DNA of 6,286 nucleotides from Oscillospiraceae bacterium (GTDB taxonomy: Bacteria; Bacillota; Clostridia; Oscillospirales; Ruminococcaceae). Location of the stretch: contig JAISVP010000166.1 of NCBI GenBank assembly GCA_031271475.1, forward strand, positions 1-6,286, given 5' to 3'. The stretch's first letter is position 1, and each line of letters opens with the position of its first letter. The notes beneath the pieces were generated by a model that saw nothing but the letters and a program-made list of their open reading frames with translations, made no database searches and had not been told where the DNA came from. Shown one piece after another: positions 1 through 5,511 of this stretch. The position numbers were made by a program, and so were the translations under genes.

Positions 1-2292
1 AAGTGCGTTAAAATCCTTCTGAATACGCGGTTTAAGCTTTAATCCGTCAGAACAGAAAAACATAAACGGGCAGGTATTGTAATTCTCAAAACGGCTTGCG
101 CTTACAGTTAACTTTTTGCCGAACAGTTCTTTTGCGGCGTCTTTATTTTCGAGCCTGAACACCTCTTTATTACTCATCAGGTCAAGATGTTCCACACGGG
201 AACGGTAAAAATCATCCGTACAAAGTATCTGTTTCAAAGCCGCATAATTTGCGTCTTTGTATGAAAATCCCCGGACATAAGTATTATATGCCGCTTTCAT
301 GGTTGAAGCATAATGTAAAATTCCGGCATTTTCCGCTATAACAGGTTTTTTTTGAACTGTCCCGGAACCGTCCGCCGTCAGACGGTCAAGCAGTCTTGAC
401 GGATACAAAGGCTTCCCCGTTAAGTCTGATAACGCATAAGAAACGAACACTTTATCAGTCGCCGCCGATAACGCCTTATACACACAGAACAGCTCATCCG
501 TATGTATTTCAGCGGCAGTCCGTGAAAATACAATATCATTGCCCGCAAGCATTTCTTTTTCATCCTCAGTAAACAGTCCGCCTGCTTTGGTTGCGGCAGG
601 GAACATTCCGTCATTTGCACCCATTATAAATATAGCTTTAGGTTCATTGTATCTTGCGTTGTCCGACTGTGCAACCGTTACGGAATCCAGCGTAGGAGGC
701 GGGATTGAATATGACTGTAATTTCAGCAGCGCCGTAAAAATGTCCTTAAATTCCCGCAGCGTCACCGGAACGCTGAGAACTTCCGCCAATGCGTCAAGCA
801 TATCGGTCAGAATTTCATATTCGGCACGGTCGGCAGTGCCGCCGCCGTCCGCGGTCATATTCTTTTCCAAGAAAAGATATAACTGTTTGCATATTTCAAG
901 TCCCGTAGTCTGGTTGCAGGCAATTTTCAGTTCCGTTAACGGTTCGGTTATATGCTTACGCATAGCTTCAATTTTTTCATTGCCGGATTCCTTATGGTCT
1001 TTGTTATCTTCAGCCATAACAAAAGGTTCAAGCCACGCATCGCCGTCAATCCGCCATTTAAAGCAATAGTTTTCAAGCATTGCCGCATCCGTATAAGAAA
1101 TTCCGGAAAGCTGGGTTTTAATAAGGCGTAAAACAGCGGAAGTCTTAAACTTCTGTGCACAAAGCAGTTCCAGAACACTTGTTACATAAACCATAAGAGC
1201 AGTATGGGTTACATTCCTTTTAACGCTTATAAAATACGGTATATCGTAGGTTTTAAACATACTTTCGAGTACGTTTGCATATGTGTCTATATATCTGCCC
1301 GCAACGGTTATATCACGGTATCTGTAGCCTTCATGTACGGTAAGCCGCCGTATTTCCGCACAGACATACTCAGATTCGCTGTAAATATTTTTAGCCTCTA
1401 TTATTTCCATTGCGTTCCGGTCTGCGGTTAACCGTTCATTCTTAAGCGTAAACAGCCTGTACTGTTCTTTAAGCACGGCACGTTTTATGACCGCACTGTG
1501 TTTTTTTGCGATATACACTAATTTGGCATATGTTTTATTCACATTTTCAAAAAGCGAAAGAGGCGCGGCGGCAACATCCGCGGTACACAGAGTAATATGC
1601 ACCTGCCCGCCGGAAAGCATAACGTCAATGAGTTCATATTCATCCGCCGAAAAGCTGTCAAAGCCGTCAATAAATACGCAGGAATTTTTAAAATAGCCGT
1701 TTGCCCTTGCAAGAGCCGCCGCCTCTAAAATAGCGGTAGTATTATCCTGCAAGCCTTTTTCTTCAAGCAAAGCCGTATAATGTGTCTGAATCAGGGCTAT
1801 ATCCCTGAACTTATCATTGTCCTGTATATCGGCGTCAAACAGTATATCCGGAGAAATGCCCCCTTTACGCAGTTCCTCTACGGTAAAGGCGGCTTTTTCA
1901 ATAAACGGTACAGTTTTAGCCTGTTTGCGGTAATATTTAAGAACCGGCAAAGCATTTTTGACAGCGGCATACATAACAGCGCTTTTTATCATATCGCTTG
2001 CATTTTTGCGGCAGTGTTTTCCGCACCGTGAAAAAATCCTGTCACACAGGGTACTGTATGTGACGCATTGAATTTTATTAAACTGCCTTACGCCCAAAGT
2101 CCGGTAGAGTCTTTTATTTGCCTCAAAGGAAAACTGTTCGGGAACCAAAAAGTATACGGCATCCCAGCCGCTGTTTGCATTGTCATTCCCGATATTTTCT
2201 TTAACGGTGCACGCCGCTTCATTTATCCTGTCCATAAGCAAAGCAGATTTTCCGCTGCCGAAAGAGCCTAATATAAAATTTATCTGTGACAT
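1..2292 (-). CDS. addB: AddB, subunit B of the AddAB helicase-nuclease (partial; C-terminus beyond left edge)
   Basis: AddB pairs with AddA to resect double-strand DNA ends for RecA loading in the cytoplasm, the Gram-positive counterpart of RecBCD. I read this frame through from 2292 to position 1 and found no stop in 764 codons. Near the N-terminus is a P-loop, GSFGSGKS (residues 9-16), then the AddB-typical VPEQFSFEA (50-58). Further on are a Walker B-like VFIDGF (206-211), YRDITVAGR, the IFIMGANDGMFP block (554-565) and PSRLLDRL (about 631-638). SASRFENYNTCPF (731-743) is the segment that introduces the C-terminal nuclease domain; C741 matches the first of the four cysteines that bind the AddB iron-sulfur cluster. 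The other three cysteines and the nuclease motif would lie off the window, since family members are about 1,100-1,200 residues long. The ATG at 2292 is preceded by a good Shine-Dalgarno. addA would be expected next downstream. Identification is firm; whether the protein is intact cannot be judged. Confidence 0.96.
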   Translation of the reverse strand, partial: MSQINFILGSFGSGKSALLMDRINEAACTVKENIGNDNANSGWDAVYFLVPEQFSFEANKRLYRTLGVRQFNKIQCVTYSTLCDRIFSRCGKHCRKNASDMIKSAVMYAAVKNALPVLKYYRKQAKTVPFIEKAAFTVEELRKGGISPDILFDADIQDNDKFRDIALIQTHYTALLEEKGLQDNTTAILEAAALARANGYFKNSCVFIDGFDSFSADEYELIDVMLSGGQVHITLCTADVAAAPLSLFENVNKTYAKLVYIAKKHSAVIKRAVLKEQYRLFTLKNERLTADRNAMEIIEAKNIYSESEYVCAEIRRLTVHEGYRYRDITVAGRYIDTYANVLESMFKTYDIPYFISVKRNVTHTALMVYVTSVLELLCAQKFKTSAVLRLIKTQLSGISYTDAAMLENYCFKWRIDGDAWLEPFVMAEDNKDHKESGNEKIEAMRKHITEPLTELKIACNQTTGLEICKQLYLFLEKNMTADGGGTADRAEYEILTDMLDALAEVLSVPVTLREFKDIFTALLKLQSYSIPPPTLDSVTVAQSDNARYNEPKAIFIMGANDGMFPAATKAGGLFTEDEKEMLAGNDIVFSRTAAEIHTDELFCVYKALSAATDKVFVSYALSDLTGKPLYPSRLLDRLTADGSGTVQKKPVIAENAGILHYASTMKAAYNTYVRGFSYKDANYAALKQILCTDDFYRSRVEHLDLMSNKEVFRLENKDAAKELFGKKLTVSASRFENYNTCPFMFFCSDGLKLKPRIQKDFNAL

Positions 2293-2300
2293 AGACACAG

Positions 2301-2307
2301 CCCTTTC
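2301..2307 (-). promoter_or_regulatory. Ribosome binding site of addB
   Basis: The minus strand reads GAAAGGG here, 8 bases before the ATG at 2292. It supports that start, which places the P-loop nine residues into the protein, as is usual for AddB. No acceptable -35/-10 pair was found in the 99-base gap upstream, so addB is probably cotranscribed with murB. Confidence 0.75.
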
Positions 2308-2363
2308 AAATAAGGTATACTCCGGCAGACCAGCCGCACCTGCCGCACTTTCCGTACAGGGGT

Positions 2364-2395
2364 CTATTTATCTATTTATATATTCACCTATTTAT
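2364..2395. repeat. Short 8-base tandem repeat at the murB 3' end
   Basis: The unit CTATTTAT (plus strand) occurs at 2364-2371, 2372-2379 and 2388-2395. A degenerate unit (ATATTCAC) fills 2380-2387, giving four units in phase. The array overlaps the murB stop codon (2392-2394). Read on the minus strand, each perfect unit carries TAA and TAG, so read-through translation would soon end. The rest of the murB-addB gap (2293-2363) holds only the addB ribosome binding site and an imperfect GC-rich inverted repeat (CGGCAG 2323-2328 with CTGCCG 2340-2345, 11-base loop). Confidence 0.6.
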
Positions 2396-3303
2396 TCAAT
2401 AATCCGCGGCTCAAGTTCAAGTCTGTGCCCGGTTTTTTCAAAAACAATCCGCTGTACTTCACCTGCCAGAGTGAGCAAATCCTTTGCGGTCGCACCGCCT
2501 GTGTTGACAATAAATCCGCTGTGTTTCCAGCTTACCTGAGCGCCGCCGATACTCATGCCTTTAAGACCGCATTCCTGAATCAAAGCCGCGGCAAACACAT
2601 CATGGGCGGGTCTTTTAAAGGTACTGCCCAAGCTTGGGTAATCAAGAGGCTGTTTATCCGTCCGGAGCTTCAGCAAAAGGTTCATACGTTCTTCAATTTT
2701 TTCGGGTGCTTTAGGCGTAAGATTAAATGTCACTTTCAATATTTTAGGAGCGGTATTTTCATCAGAACGCGGAACAAAGACACTGTTCCGGTAAGACAGT
2801 GCCATTTCAGATTTAGGAATAAATCTCGGTTCCCCTTTATCGGAACAGACGGCGGAAACAACCGCATCACTCATTTCGCCGTGATACGCACCCGCGTTCA
2901 TACACAGTGCGCCGCCGACCGTTCCCGGAATTCCCCATGCAAACTCCAACCCGGACAATCCGTTTTCAAGAGCGGCAAGACACGCGGATTTTAACGAAGC
3001 GCCCGCCTCGCATTCCATTTCATTGCCGTTAACCGTGATATCAGAGAATTTGTTTTTAAAAAGCAGTACCACGCCGTAATACCCTTCATCCGGAACGATA
3101 ATATTGCTGCCGTTTCCGATTACGGTGTGTTTTATTCCTATATTTTCAATATGTTTCAGCACAGCCAAAGCGGCTTCCGCACTGACGATGTCAATTAAAA
3201 GACTGCAATTTCCGCCGATTTTAAAGGTATTATAATCCTTAAGGGAAGCGTCAAAAGTAAAATCGCAGGAATACTGCCGGCAAATTTCTGTCAGTTTATT
3301 CAT
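2392..3303 (-). CDS. murB: UDP-N-acetylenolpyruvoylglucosamine reductase (MurB), short Gram-positive type
   Basis: MurB is the FAD- and NADPH-dependent cytoplasmic enzyme that reduces UDP-GlcNAc-enolpyruvate to UDP-MurNAc, the second committed step of peptidoglycan synthesis. The 303-residue product has the family blocks in order. NTFKIGG (25-31), GNGSNIIVPDEG (63-74) and GIPGTVGGALCMNAGAYHGE (124-143) form the FAD-binding fold. YRNSVF (171-176) carries the conserved arginine. GSTFKRP (226-232) holds S227 at the proton-donor position. GLKGMSIGGAQVS (246-258) and the C-terminal LELEPRII follow, with E298 as the likely catalytic glutamate. The length fits the roughly 300-residue type found in Bacillota. 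I chose the ATG at 3303 over an in-frame TTG at 3336: it has a purine-rich Shine-Dalgarno and gives the normal family N-terminus. It overlaps the PHP gene stop by 8 bases, suggesting translational coupling. Confidence 0.96.
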   Translation of the reverse strand: MNKLTEICRQYSCDFTFDASLKDYNTFKIGGNCSLLIDIVSAEAALAVLKHIENIGIKHTVIGNGSNIIVPDEGYYGVVLLFKNKFSDITVNGNEMECEAGASLKSACLAALENGLSGLEFAWGIPGTVGGALCMNAGAYHGEMSDAVVSAVCSDKGEPRFIPKSEMALSYRNSVFVPRSDENTAPKILKVTFNLTPKAPEKIEERMNLLLKLRTDKQPLDYPSLGSTFKRPAHDVFAAALIQECGLKGMSIGGAQVSWKHSGFIVNTGGATAKDLLTLAGEVQRIVFEKTGHRLELEPRIIE

Positions 3304-4018
3304 TTGTGGATTTCTTCCTTTTTGCAATATATTCAAGTACCGTTTCCATTTTTCTGTTAAATATCAGCTCATACGGGAATTTAAGTTTCCTCATAATCCC
3401 TTCAATTTTAGGTGTTTTTCCGATAGAGTCACAGAAATGGCAGTCACTTGAAACCACCACAGGCACGTCAAACTGCATACACAGCCGTAAAAGATGCTCG
3501 GTAAGTTCCTGCGCACCTGCCCTTGCATTCATATTGCTTTCGTTGATTTCAAGAAATTTACCGTACTGTTTATAGACTTTTACGACCTTTTCATAATCAA
3601 ACGGAAATCTGCTGCATGCAGGATGTCCCACAGCGTCCACAAACGGATTTTCCGCAAGATTAATATATGCGTCCGTATACTCCCCGGAAGTAAGACCGTC
3701 AATAACATGGATATGAAAAGACGCTATAACCCAATCCAAATCGGCTAAGTCACGCTGCGTCATATCCACATTGCCGCCTGTATCAATTATATTCGCTTCC
3801 GCACCCTTTAATACCCGGATACCGTCAATTTCCGGAGGCAAACATCTTAAATTATGGAAATGCCACAAATGCGGAGCGTCCGGCATAACGCCGGTATGGT
3901 CGGTGAGCGCGAAACCTTTAAGCGTATTTTCCTTTGCGGACTGCACCAATTCCTTAACGGTTGAATATGCGTGCGTTGACGCAACCGAATGCGTATGCAA
4001 GTCTATTTCTATCAGCAT
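3296..4018 (-). CDS. PHP-domain metal-dependent phosphatase, YcdX-like
   Basis: This 240-residue protein is a stand-alone PHP-fold hydrolase, predicted cytoplasmic, with no signal peptide or membrane segment. Every metal ligand expected for a YcdX-type trinuclear site is present at the expected spacing: H8 and H10 (DLHTHS), H16, H41 (TDH), E74 (GAEANI), H102 (FHIH), H132 (GHP), D192 and H194 (SDCH). An active phosphoesterase is therefore likely. The family acts on phosphomonoesters; the physiological substrate is unknown and is not shown by the sequence. Relatives are histidinol-phosphate phosphatases and the PHP domain of DNA polymerases, but the length and the ligand set fit YcdX best. It lies 54 bases after hprK, and its stop codon overlaps the murB start, so it probably belongs to the same transcript. 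That suggests a link to sugar-phosphate or cell-wall metabolism, which is only inference. Confidence 0.92.
   Translation of the reverse strand: MLIEIDLHTHSVASTHAYSTVKELVQSAKENTLKGFALTDHTGVMPDAPHLWHFHNLRCLPPEIDGIRVLKGAEANIIDTGGNVDMTQRDLADLDWVIASFHIHVIDGLTSGEYTDAYINLAENPFVDAVGHPACSRFPFDYEKVVKVYKQYGKFLEINESNMNARAGAQELTEHLLRLCMQFDVPVVVSSDCHFCDSIGKTPKIEGIMRKLKFPYELIFNRKMETVLEYIAKRKKSTNE
3314..3321 (-). promoter_or_regulatory. Ribosome binding site that sets the murB start
   Basis: The minus strand reads AAAGGAAG about 10 bases before the ATG at 3303, inside the end of the PHP gene. It favours this ATG over the upstream in-frame TTG at 3336, which would add 11 unconserved residues (MNILQKGRNPQ). 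Confidence 0.65.
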
Positions 4019-4026
4019 TTATTTAA

Positions 4027-4030
4027 CTCC
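4027..4030 (-). promoter_or_regulatory. Ribosome binding site of the PHP gene
   Basis: GGAG on the minus strand lies 8 bases before the ATG at 4018. A stronger match, GGAGGAG at 4044-4050, lies 25 bases upstream, too far to serve this ATG directly. No in-frame start downstream of it avoids the TAA that directly precedes the ATG. Confidence 0.55.
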
Positions 4031-4051
4031 GTTTTCAAGCAATCTCCTCCA

Positions 4052-4066
4052 TCCGAAGGATTCGGA
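4052..4066. other. Small perfect hairpin between hprK and the PHP gene
   Basis: TCCGAA (4052-4057) and TTCGGA (4061-4066) form a 6-bp stem around a GGA loop, just after the hprK stop. On the minus strand it is not followed by a T run, so it does not look like an intrinsic terminator. It could be a processing or stability element, or chance. Confidence 0.4.
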
Positions 4067-4072
4067 CAGTAA

Positions 4073-5032
4073 CTAAAACTTATCGAGGTTTTTAGTGGTT
4101 TCTTTTTTTTCAACATCCAGTCCGAGTTTATTCATCAGTTCCTCGGCGGCATTGTAACCCATAGCTTTCTGCCTGTTATTCATAGCGGCAACCTCAAGCA
4201 CTACGGCGATATTACGTCCGGGTCTTACCGGAATTGTAAGGGACGGGATTTTAACATCCAAAATTGACATGAATTCCGTATCGACGCCGGTTCTGTCATA
4301 GGCTTTATCGGGATCCCAGTTTTCCAGCTCGACGACCAAGTCAATCTTTTCAGTCATTTTTACAGCGCCCATACCGAACAGCCGCCTTGCGTTTATGATT
4401 CCGACGCCGCGCAGTTCCAGAAAATGCCTTATATTGTCCGGGGAACTTCCTACAAGCGTAATACTGGAAACCTTTCGGATTTCAACGGCGTCGTCGGCAA
4501 TAAGTCTGTGACCGCGTTTTACAAGCTCAATAGCCGTTTCGCTTTTACCAACACCGCTTTCCCCAAGAATGAGCACACCTTCACCGTAAATTTCAATCAA
4601 TACGCCATGCCTTGTAATTCGCGGGGCTAAATTCAAATTAAGGAACGCAATCAATGCTGCCATAAAGTCAGACGAGCCGATAAGACATCTCAAAATCGGT
4701 ATCCCGTATTCACGCGCAACAGAAACCGTCTGTTCAAGAGCATACAGTCCGTGTGTTATAATAATCGCGGGCGGGTTATGTTTAAATAAACCCCTAAGGC
4801 TCACTTCACGTTCTTCCGGACTTAACGAATCAAGGAACGCGTGTTCCATTTTTCCGATAATCTGTATACGTCCGGATTCAAAATATTTATAGAACCCCGC
4901 AAGCTGAAGTCCGGGGCGCAGCACCTCATTGGAATCAATTAAAATCTCTTCCGGTTTTTTAGGAATATAAACCGTCTCAAGGTTAAACTCGGATATTATT
5001 TTCTGAAGTGAAACCGTAAATTTCTCTGACAT
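4073..5032 (-). CDS. hprK: HPr kinase/phosphorylase (HprK), bifunctional sensor of carbon catabolite repression
   Basis: HprK uses ATP or pyrophosphate to phosphorylate Ser46 of the phosphotransferase protein HPr, and removes that phosphate by phosphorolysis. HPr-Ser-P then acts with CcpA in catabolite repression. The 319-residue product matches the family's usual length. An N-terminal domain (about 1-130) precedes the C-terminal kinase domain. RHGVLIEIYG (141-150) carries the conserved histidine H142. The P-loop is GESGVGKS (157-164), with K163. ADD (179-181) supplies the catalytic aspartate. The family signature ELRGVGIINARRLFG spans 206-220, and MGYNAAEEL lies near the end. No key residue is missing. 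The ATG at 5032 has a GAGGA Shine-Dalgarno 9 bases upstream. It is the first gene of the leftward cluster and is preceded by a leader of about 250 bases with two copies of a four-hairpin repeat. No HPr gene (ptsH) is in the window. Confidence 0.97.
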   Translation of the reverse strand: MSEKFTVSLQKIISEFNLETVYIPKKPEEILIDSNEVLRPGLQLAGFYKYFESGRIQIIGKMEHAFLDSLSPEEREVSLRGLFKHNPPAIIITHGLYALEQTVSVAREYGIPILRCLIGSSDFMAALIAFLNLNLAPRITRHGVLIEIYGEGVLILGESGVGKSETAIELVKRGHRLIADDAVEIRKVSSITLVGSSPDNIRHFLELRGVGIINARRLFGMGAVKMTEKIDLVVELENWDPDKAYDRTGVDTEFMSILDVKIPSLTIPVRPGRNIAVVLEVAAMNNRQKAMGYNAAEELMNKLGLDVEKKETTKNLDKF

Positions 5033-5041
5033 ATCCTTTTT

Positions 5042-5046
5042 TCCTC
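5042..5046 (-). promoter_or_regulatory. Ribosome binding site of hprK
   Basis: GAGGA on the minus strand, 9 bases before the ATG at 5032. It lies about 20 bases beyond the end of the nearest hairpin repeat, so it is not itself inside the repeat. Confidence 0.7.
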
Positions 5047-5062
5047 TTCCGTAATTCTTATA

Positions 5063-5162
5063 GTAATTTCGATTGAGAACAGGCTAAGCCTGTTCTCATC
5101 GACGCACGCATGTGCGTGCGGGTCTGGGCTTTGCCCAGACCGTAGCCGTTGGAACGGCTACA
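5063..5162 (-). repeat. Four-hairpin repeat, copy 1 (hprK leader, gene-proximal)
   Basis: First of two exact 100-base tandem units; 91 of 100 positions match copy 2. Four perfect inverted repeats lie almost end to end: 5075-5097 (11-base arms, centre at 5086), 5103-5120 (CGCACGCA / TGCGTGCG), 5121-5141 (GGTCTGGGC / GCCCAGACC, 3-base loop) and 5142-5161 (GTAGCCGTT / AACGGCTAC). Nearly every base from 5075 to 5161 is paired. The sense of the element is given as minus because that strand is transcribed toward hprK and matches the sense of copy 3 in the rapZ leader. The gene-proximal end reads AATCGAAATTACTATA, with identity to copy 3 extending to about 5059. No T run follows, so it is not an obvious terminator. 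Confidence 0.92.
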
Positions 5163-5262
5163 GTAATTTCGATCAAGAACATGCAAAGCCTGTCCTCATC
5201 GACGCACGCATTTGCGTGCGGGTCTGGGCTTTGCCCAGACCGCAGCCGTTGGAACGGCTGCG
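5163..5262 (-). repeat. Four-hairpin repeat, copy 2 (hprK leader, promoter-proximal)
   Basis: Second tandem unit. Hairpins are at 5203-5220, 5221-5241 and 5242-5261 (GCAGCCGTT / AACGGCTGC), all perfect. The fourth, 5175-5197, is imperfect: one A-C mismatch on the plus strand becomes a G-U wobble in the hprK-sense RNA, and one true mismatch remains. The outermost variable pair of the last hairpin is C5243-G5260, where copy 1 has T5143-A5160, a compensatory change. A 7-base stub of a further unit (GTAATTT) follows at 5263-5269 before similarity ends. Confidence 0.9.
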
Positions 5263-5287
5263 GTAATTTATTCACTCTGCTTTTTCC

Positions 5288-5316
5288 ATTATATCATATC
5301 TTTTTAATTTTGTCAA
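5288..5316 (-). promoter_or_regulatory. Sigma-A promoter for hprK (and probably PHP-murB-addB)
   Basis: Read on the minus strand: TTGACA (5316-5311), a 17-base spacer, then TATAAT (5293-5288), preceded by TG one base upstream of the -10 (extended -10). Both hexamers are perfect consensus. Transcription would start near 5281 and pass through both tandem repeat copies before hprK. Confidence 0.9.
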
Positions 5317-5335
5317 ATACTTTCTTAATAACGCA

Positions 5336-5364
5336 TTGACAGGCGGTATCCCGTATGGTATAAT
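5336..5364 (+). promoter_or_regulatory. Sigma-A promoter for rapZ
   Basis: TTGACA (5336-5341), a 17-base spacer, and TATAAT (5359-5364), with TG at 5356-5357 giving an extended -10. Both hexamers are perfect consensus. Its -35 is 19 bases from the -35 of the divergent hprK promoter. Transcription would start near 5371, just before the repeat at 5388. Confidence 0.92.
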
Positions 5365-5387
5365 TGAAAACAGAAGGACAGGCAATA

Positions 5388-5489
5388 CAGCCGTTTCTAA
5401 CGGCTGAGGTCTGGGCGAAGCCCAGACCTCACGCAAATGCGTTCGCCGATGAGGACGGGCTTAGCCCGTTCCCGATCGAAATTACTATA
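5388..5489 (+). repeat. Four-hairpin repeat, copy 3 (rapZ leader), inverted relative to copies 1 and 2
   Basis: On the plus strand this is the reverse complement of the elements at 5063-5262, with about 84% identity to copy 2 by eye and small indels in loops and junctions. Hairpins: 5388-5406 (CAGCCGTT / AACGGCTG, loop TCT), 5407-5429 (AGGTCTGGGC / GCCCAGACCT, loop GAA), a shortened one at 5431-5442 (ACGCA / TGCGT), and 5451-5473 (GC-rich, one G-T wobble and one mismatch near the base). It ends in GATCGAAATTACTATA, as in the hprK leader, then the rapZ ribosome binding site. Pair G5457-C5467 replaces A-T (5081-5091) of copy 1. The single-base length difference in the third hairpin shifts any reading frame. 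Confidence 0.9.
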
Positions 5490-5494
5490 TACAG

Positions 5495-5500
5495 AAAGGG
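5495..5500 (+). promoter_or_regulatory. Ribosome binding site of rapZ
   Basis: AAAGGG lies 11 bases before the rapZ ATG at 5512, a little long, and only 6 bases before an out-of-frame ATG at 5507 that opens a six-codon frame (MLCNLF, stop at 5525-5527). The rapZ start is preferred because MQFILITGMSGAGKS is the usual RapZ N-terminus. Confidence 0.6.
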
Positions 5501-5511
5501 ACTGATATGCT

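Larger units (their letters stand above)
5033..5511. promoter_or_regulatory. Divergent hprK-rapZ regulatory region (479 bases without a gene)
   Basis: This gap contains, from left to right: the hprK ribosome binding site, two tandem hairpin repeats (5063-5262), the leftward promoter (5288-5316), the rightward promoter (5336-5364), one inverted repeat copy (5388-5489) and the rapZ ribosome binding site. Estimated transcription starts, seven bases past each -10 box, are near 5281 (minus) and 5371 (plus). That gives leaders of about 250 and 140 bases. Open frames crossing it are not conserved between repeat copies, and I treat it as non-coding. Confidence 0.85.

Noticed and set aside
539..1069. 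Plus-strand open frame of 176 codons
   Set aside because: It is the complement of addB, whose minus-strand frame shows clear family motifs throughout this stretch. No protein similarity was recognised for the plus-strand frame.
2313..2318. TATACC as a -10 box for addB
   Set aside because: No -35-like hexamer lies 15-19 bases upstream on the minus strand.
2425..2994. Plus-strand open frame of 189 codons opposite murB
   Set aside because: It is a shadow of murB; the minus-strand product has all MurB motifs.
3301..3336. Alternative murB start at the TTG at 3336
   Set aside because: It adds 11 residues not typical of MurB and overlaps the PHP gene by 41 bases; the ATG at 3303 has a better ribosome binding site.
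4052..4066. Terminator after hprK
   Set aside because: Only a 6-bp stem and no T run; the PHP gene follows closely on the same strand.
5063..5262. CRISPR array
   Set aside because: The 100-base tandem units have no separate unique spacers, the repeats are multi-hairpin, and no cas gene is present.
5112..5339. Plus-strand open frame of 75 codons across the tandem repeats
   Set aside because: It runs antisense through the hprK leader and ends inside the rapZ promoter. It consists of repeat sequence and resembles no protein I recognise.
5063..5489. Intrinsic terminators formed by the repeat hairpins
   Set aside because: The stems are strong, but none is followed by a T run in the transcribed strand, and the elements lie upstream of the genes. 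Attenuation by another mechanism remains possible.
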